A program made the translations under genes and the position numbers. Source: Muribaculaceae bacterium (lineage in GTDB: Bacteria > Bacteroidota > Bacteroidia > Bacteroidales > Muribaculaceae). Taken from it: a stretch of DNA of 17,435 nt. Within the stretch, counting starts at the first letter, position 1. Every line of letters begins with the position of its first letter. This document shows, in pieces, positions 15,819 to 17,435 of this stretch. The stretch lies in the NCBI GenBank assembly GCA_029052265.1, contig JAIDJJ010000002.1, forward strand, positions 1-17,435, in the 5' to 3' direction. Under the pieces are notes generated by a model, which ran no database searches, was not told the DNA's origin, and was given only the letters and a program-made list of their open reading frames with translations.

Positions 15819-17006
15819 ATGGAAATGTCAGCTACAATCATGCAATCCAAACGCAACACGCTTCTCCAGATAGTGCCTGTGATGCTCTGTTTCTTTGCGA
15901 TGGGCTTCGTTGACCTTGTGGGAACCGCATCCAATTATGTCCAGAAAGATCTCGGTCTTTCCGACTCTCAGGCAAACCTCTTCCCCTCGCTCGTATTCTT
16001 CTGGTTTCTTCTCTTTTCGGTTCCTACAGGAATCCTGATGAACAGGATCGGACGTAAGAAGACCGTACTCGTCAGCCTCGTGGTGACAACATTGTCTCTT
16101 ATCATCCCTATCACCGGCGACGGATACTACACCATGCTTGTATCGTTCTCCCTCCTCGGAATCGGCAACGCCATCATGCAGACCTCGCTCAACCCTCTCG
16201 TGACTAATCTCATAAGCGGTGACAAACTTGCATCCACCCTGACTTTCGGTCAGTTTGTGAAGGCGATCGCTTCATTCCTCGCTCCGGTGATCGCGGCATG
16301 GGCAGCCACCACCTACCTCCCGACATTCGGACTCGGATGGAGAGCACTGTTCGTGATATATGCTATCGTCAGCTTCCTTTCGATCTCAGCCCTCGCGGCT
16401 ACACCCATCGAGGAAGAGAGACCTGACAAGGCTTCCGGAATCAAGGAATGCGTAAAGCTTCTCGCCACCCCCTTCATCCTGCTGTGCTTCCTCGGCATCA
16501 TGTGTCATGTAGGAATCGACGTGGGCACCAACACTATCGCCCCGAAGATCATAATGGAGCGCCTTGCACTCCCTCTCGAAGAGGCGAGTTTCGCCACCGG
16601 TCTATACTTCATTTTCCGCACTATAGGCTGCTTCCTCGGCGCGTTCATTCTGCGCTACGTCTCTCCCCGCGTCTTCTTCGCCATCAGCGCGTTGATGATG
16701 CTCGCGGCAGTGGTGATACTGTTCTCGGCACAATCTCTTGAAATGATCTATACCGGCATCGCGCTCATAGGATTCGGCAACTCCAACATTTTCTCCATCA
16801 TTTTTTCTCAGGCGCTTCTCGCATCACCGAAAGAGAAAAACGAAGTCTCCGGACTTATGATCATGGGGCTCTTCGGAGGCACCGTATTCCCTCTCGCCAT
16901 GGGTTATGCAAGCGATTTCATCGGGAATCAGACCGGTGCCGTAGCCGTCATGTGCATTCCAGTGGTTTATCTCGTATATTTTATTTCAAGGATCAGGAAA
17001 GTTTAG
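15819..17006 (+). CDS. MFS sugar permease, probable inner-membrane fructose importer
   Basis: 395 residues from the ATG at 15819. ATGs at 15825 and 15840 are also possible; an in-frame TTG at 15801 is less likely. The protein is hydrophobic throughout with about twelve transmembrane segments. The MFS loop 2-3 signature is present (PTGILMNRIGRKKTVL), and LGIGNAIMQTSLNPLVTNL is typical of the fucose/glucose-permease (FHS) branch. It lies 23 nt after the GH32 stop and before the fructokinase, as in the BT1757-BT1758-BT1759 cluster of B. thetaiotaomicron. Inference: proton-coupled import of fructose made in the periplasm. Glucose or another hexose cannot be excluded from sequence. Confidence 0.88.
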   Translation: MEMSATIMQSKRNTLLQIVPVMLCFFAMGFVDLVGTASNYVQKDLGLSDSQANLFPSLVFFWFLLFSVPTGILMNRIGRKKTVLVSLVVTTLSLIIPITGDGYYTMLVSFSLLGIGNAIMQTSLNPLVTNLISGDKLASTLTFGQFVKAIASFLAPVIAAWAATTYLPTFGLGWRALFVIYAIVSFLSISALAATPIEEERPDKASGIKECVKLLATPFILLCFLGIMCHVGIDVGTNTIAPKIIMERLALPLEEASFATGLYFIFRTIGCFLGAFILRYVSPRVFFAISALMMLAAVVILFSAQSLEMIYTGIALIGFGNSNIFSIIFSQALLASPKEKNEVSGLMIMGLFGGTVFPLAMGYASDFIGNQTGAVAVMCIPVVYLVYFISRIRKV

Positions 17007-17014
17007 GCTTTATC

Positions 17015-17038
17015 AATGCATAATGCATAATTCATAAT
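17015..17038. repeat. Tandem heptamer repeat AATGCAT, about 3.4 copies
   Basis: AATGCAT, AATGCAT, AATTCAT, AAT follow one another with a period of 7 just past the permease stop codon. Two more heptamer doublets occur in the same gap: TCAAAAC twice at 17074-17087, and TTCAAAG/TTCAAAA at 17101-17114 directly before the fructokinase start. AT-rich heptamer runs of this kind are common between genes in Bacteroidales. Confidence 0.7.
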
Positions 17039-17044
17039 CTTTTC

Positions 17045-17084
17045 TTGAGTGTAGTGCGAACAAAGTGAGCACATCAAAACTCAA
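17045..17084 (+). terminator. Weak interrupted hairpin after the permease gene
   Basis: TTGAGT (17045-17050) pairs with ACTCAA (17079-17084), and inside it GTGC (17054-17057) pairs with GCAC (17069-17072), with an uneven internal loop. A short T-run (17092-17096) follows 7 nt later. It could be a leaky terminator or a processing site between permease and fructokinase. Evidence for termination is weak. Confidence 0.3.
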
Positions 17085-17118
17085 AACCCACTTTTTAAAA
17101 TTCAAAGTTCAAAATAAT

Positions 17119-17435
17119 ATGGCAGATAAATTTGTAGTAGGAATGGGAGAAGCCCTTTGGGACGTTCTTCCGGATGGTAAGAAAATAGGTGGTGCACCTG
17201 CCAATTTCGCATACCATGTATCCCAGTTCGGTCTACGCAGTTGCGTGGTGAGCGCGGTAGGCGACGACGCTCTCGGAAAGGAAATCCTTGACAATTTCAA
17301 TTCAAAAGGGCTCAACATGCTCATCGACACCGTGCCCTACCCTACCGGCACGGTTCAGGTGGAGATCGACCAGGCAGGCATTCCCCAATATGATATCAAA
17401 GAGAATGTGGCGTGGGACAACATTCCTTTCACTCC
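17119..17435 (+). CDS. PfkB-family fructokinase, N-terminal part (cut by right edge)
   Basis: The frame is open from the ATG at 17119 to the window end, 105 residues. Visible motifs are VGMGEALWDVLPDG at the N-terminus, the sugar-binding GGAPANFAYHVSQFG, and VVSAVGDDALGKEIL, all typical of ribokinase/pfkB-fold fructokinases. The ATP-binding region and catalytic Asp (GAGD) lie beyond the edge. Known role: ATP-dependent phosphorylation of fructose in the cytoplasm, giving fructose 6-phosphate for glycolysis. It follows the permease by 112 nt, a gap rich in heptamer repeats, and probably shares its transcript. Its presence is one of the best arguments that this locus serves fructan. BT1757 of B. 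thetaiotaomicron is the likely counterpart. Confidence 0.93.
   Translation, partial: MADKFVVGMGEALWDVLPDGKKIGGAPANFAYHVSQFGLRSCVVSAVGDDALGKEILDNFNSKGLNMLIDTVPYPTGTVQVEIDQAGIPQYDIKENVAWDNIPFT

Overview
This window is a fructan-type polysaccharide utilization locus (PUL) from a member of the Bacteroidales. The evidence is a SusC/SusD pair, SPII lipoproteins, hybrid two-component sensors (histidine kinase, receiver and AraC output in one chain), and promoters of the Bacteroides type (TTTG / TAnnTTTG) with no strong Shine-Dalgarno sequences. Moderate GC with AT-rich gaps would fit Muribaculaceae or a relative, but the family is a guess. Assignment to fructan rests on two GH32 enzymes, a pfkB-type fructokinase, a sugar MFS permease and periplasmic-binding-protein sensor domains like that of the Bacteroides thetaiotaomicron fructose sensor BT1754.

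Layout from left to right. (1) 1-1837 minus: HTCS-1, a hybrid sensor kinase cut by the left edge, with its own consensus promoter. (2) 1979-10657 minus: an operon read SusC > SusD > DUF4960-like surface glycan-binding lipoprotein > LamG-GH32, ending in a terminator at 1917-1957. (3) 10658-10931: gap with the SusC promoter, a shared 33-bp element and the HTCS-2 terminator. (4) 10932-13676 minus: HTCS-2, complete. (5) 13677-13950: divergent control region with a second copy of the 33-bp element. (6) 13951 to the right edge, plus: GH32 beta-fructosidase > MFS permease > fructokinase (partial).

Inferred working model: fructan is held at the surface by SusD and the glycan-binding lipoprotein, imported through SusC, and cut by the two GH32 enzymes. 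One of these has a T9SS-like C-terminal tail and an altered active site. Free fructose is sensed by HTCS-2 in the periplasm, imported by the MFS permease and phosphorylated by fructokinase. HTCS-2 probably activates both the SusC operon and the divergent region, and may regulate itself. HTCS-1 is a diverged paralogue whose target may be this operon or genes left of the window.

The points most worth a second look are: the LamG-GH32 that carries Glu where GH32 enzymes have their catalytic Asp; the 33-bp element shared by the SusC and HTCS-2/GH32 control regions; the two BT1754-like sensors whose pocket residues differ; and a perfect 18-bp hairpin between the glycan-binding protein and the LamG-GH32. 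No gap exceeds 300 bases. I saw no rRNA, tRNA, insertion sequence or CRISPR array.
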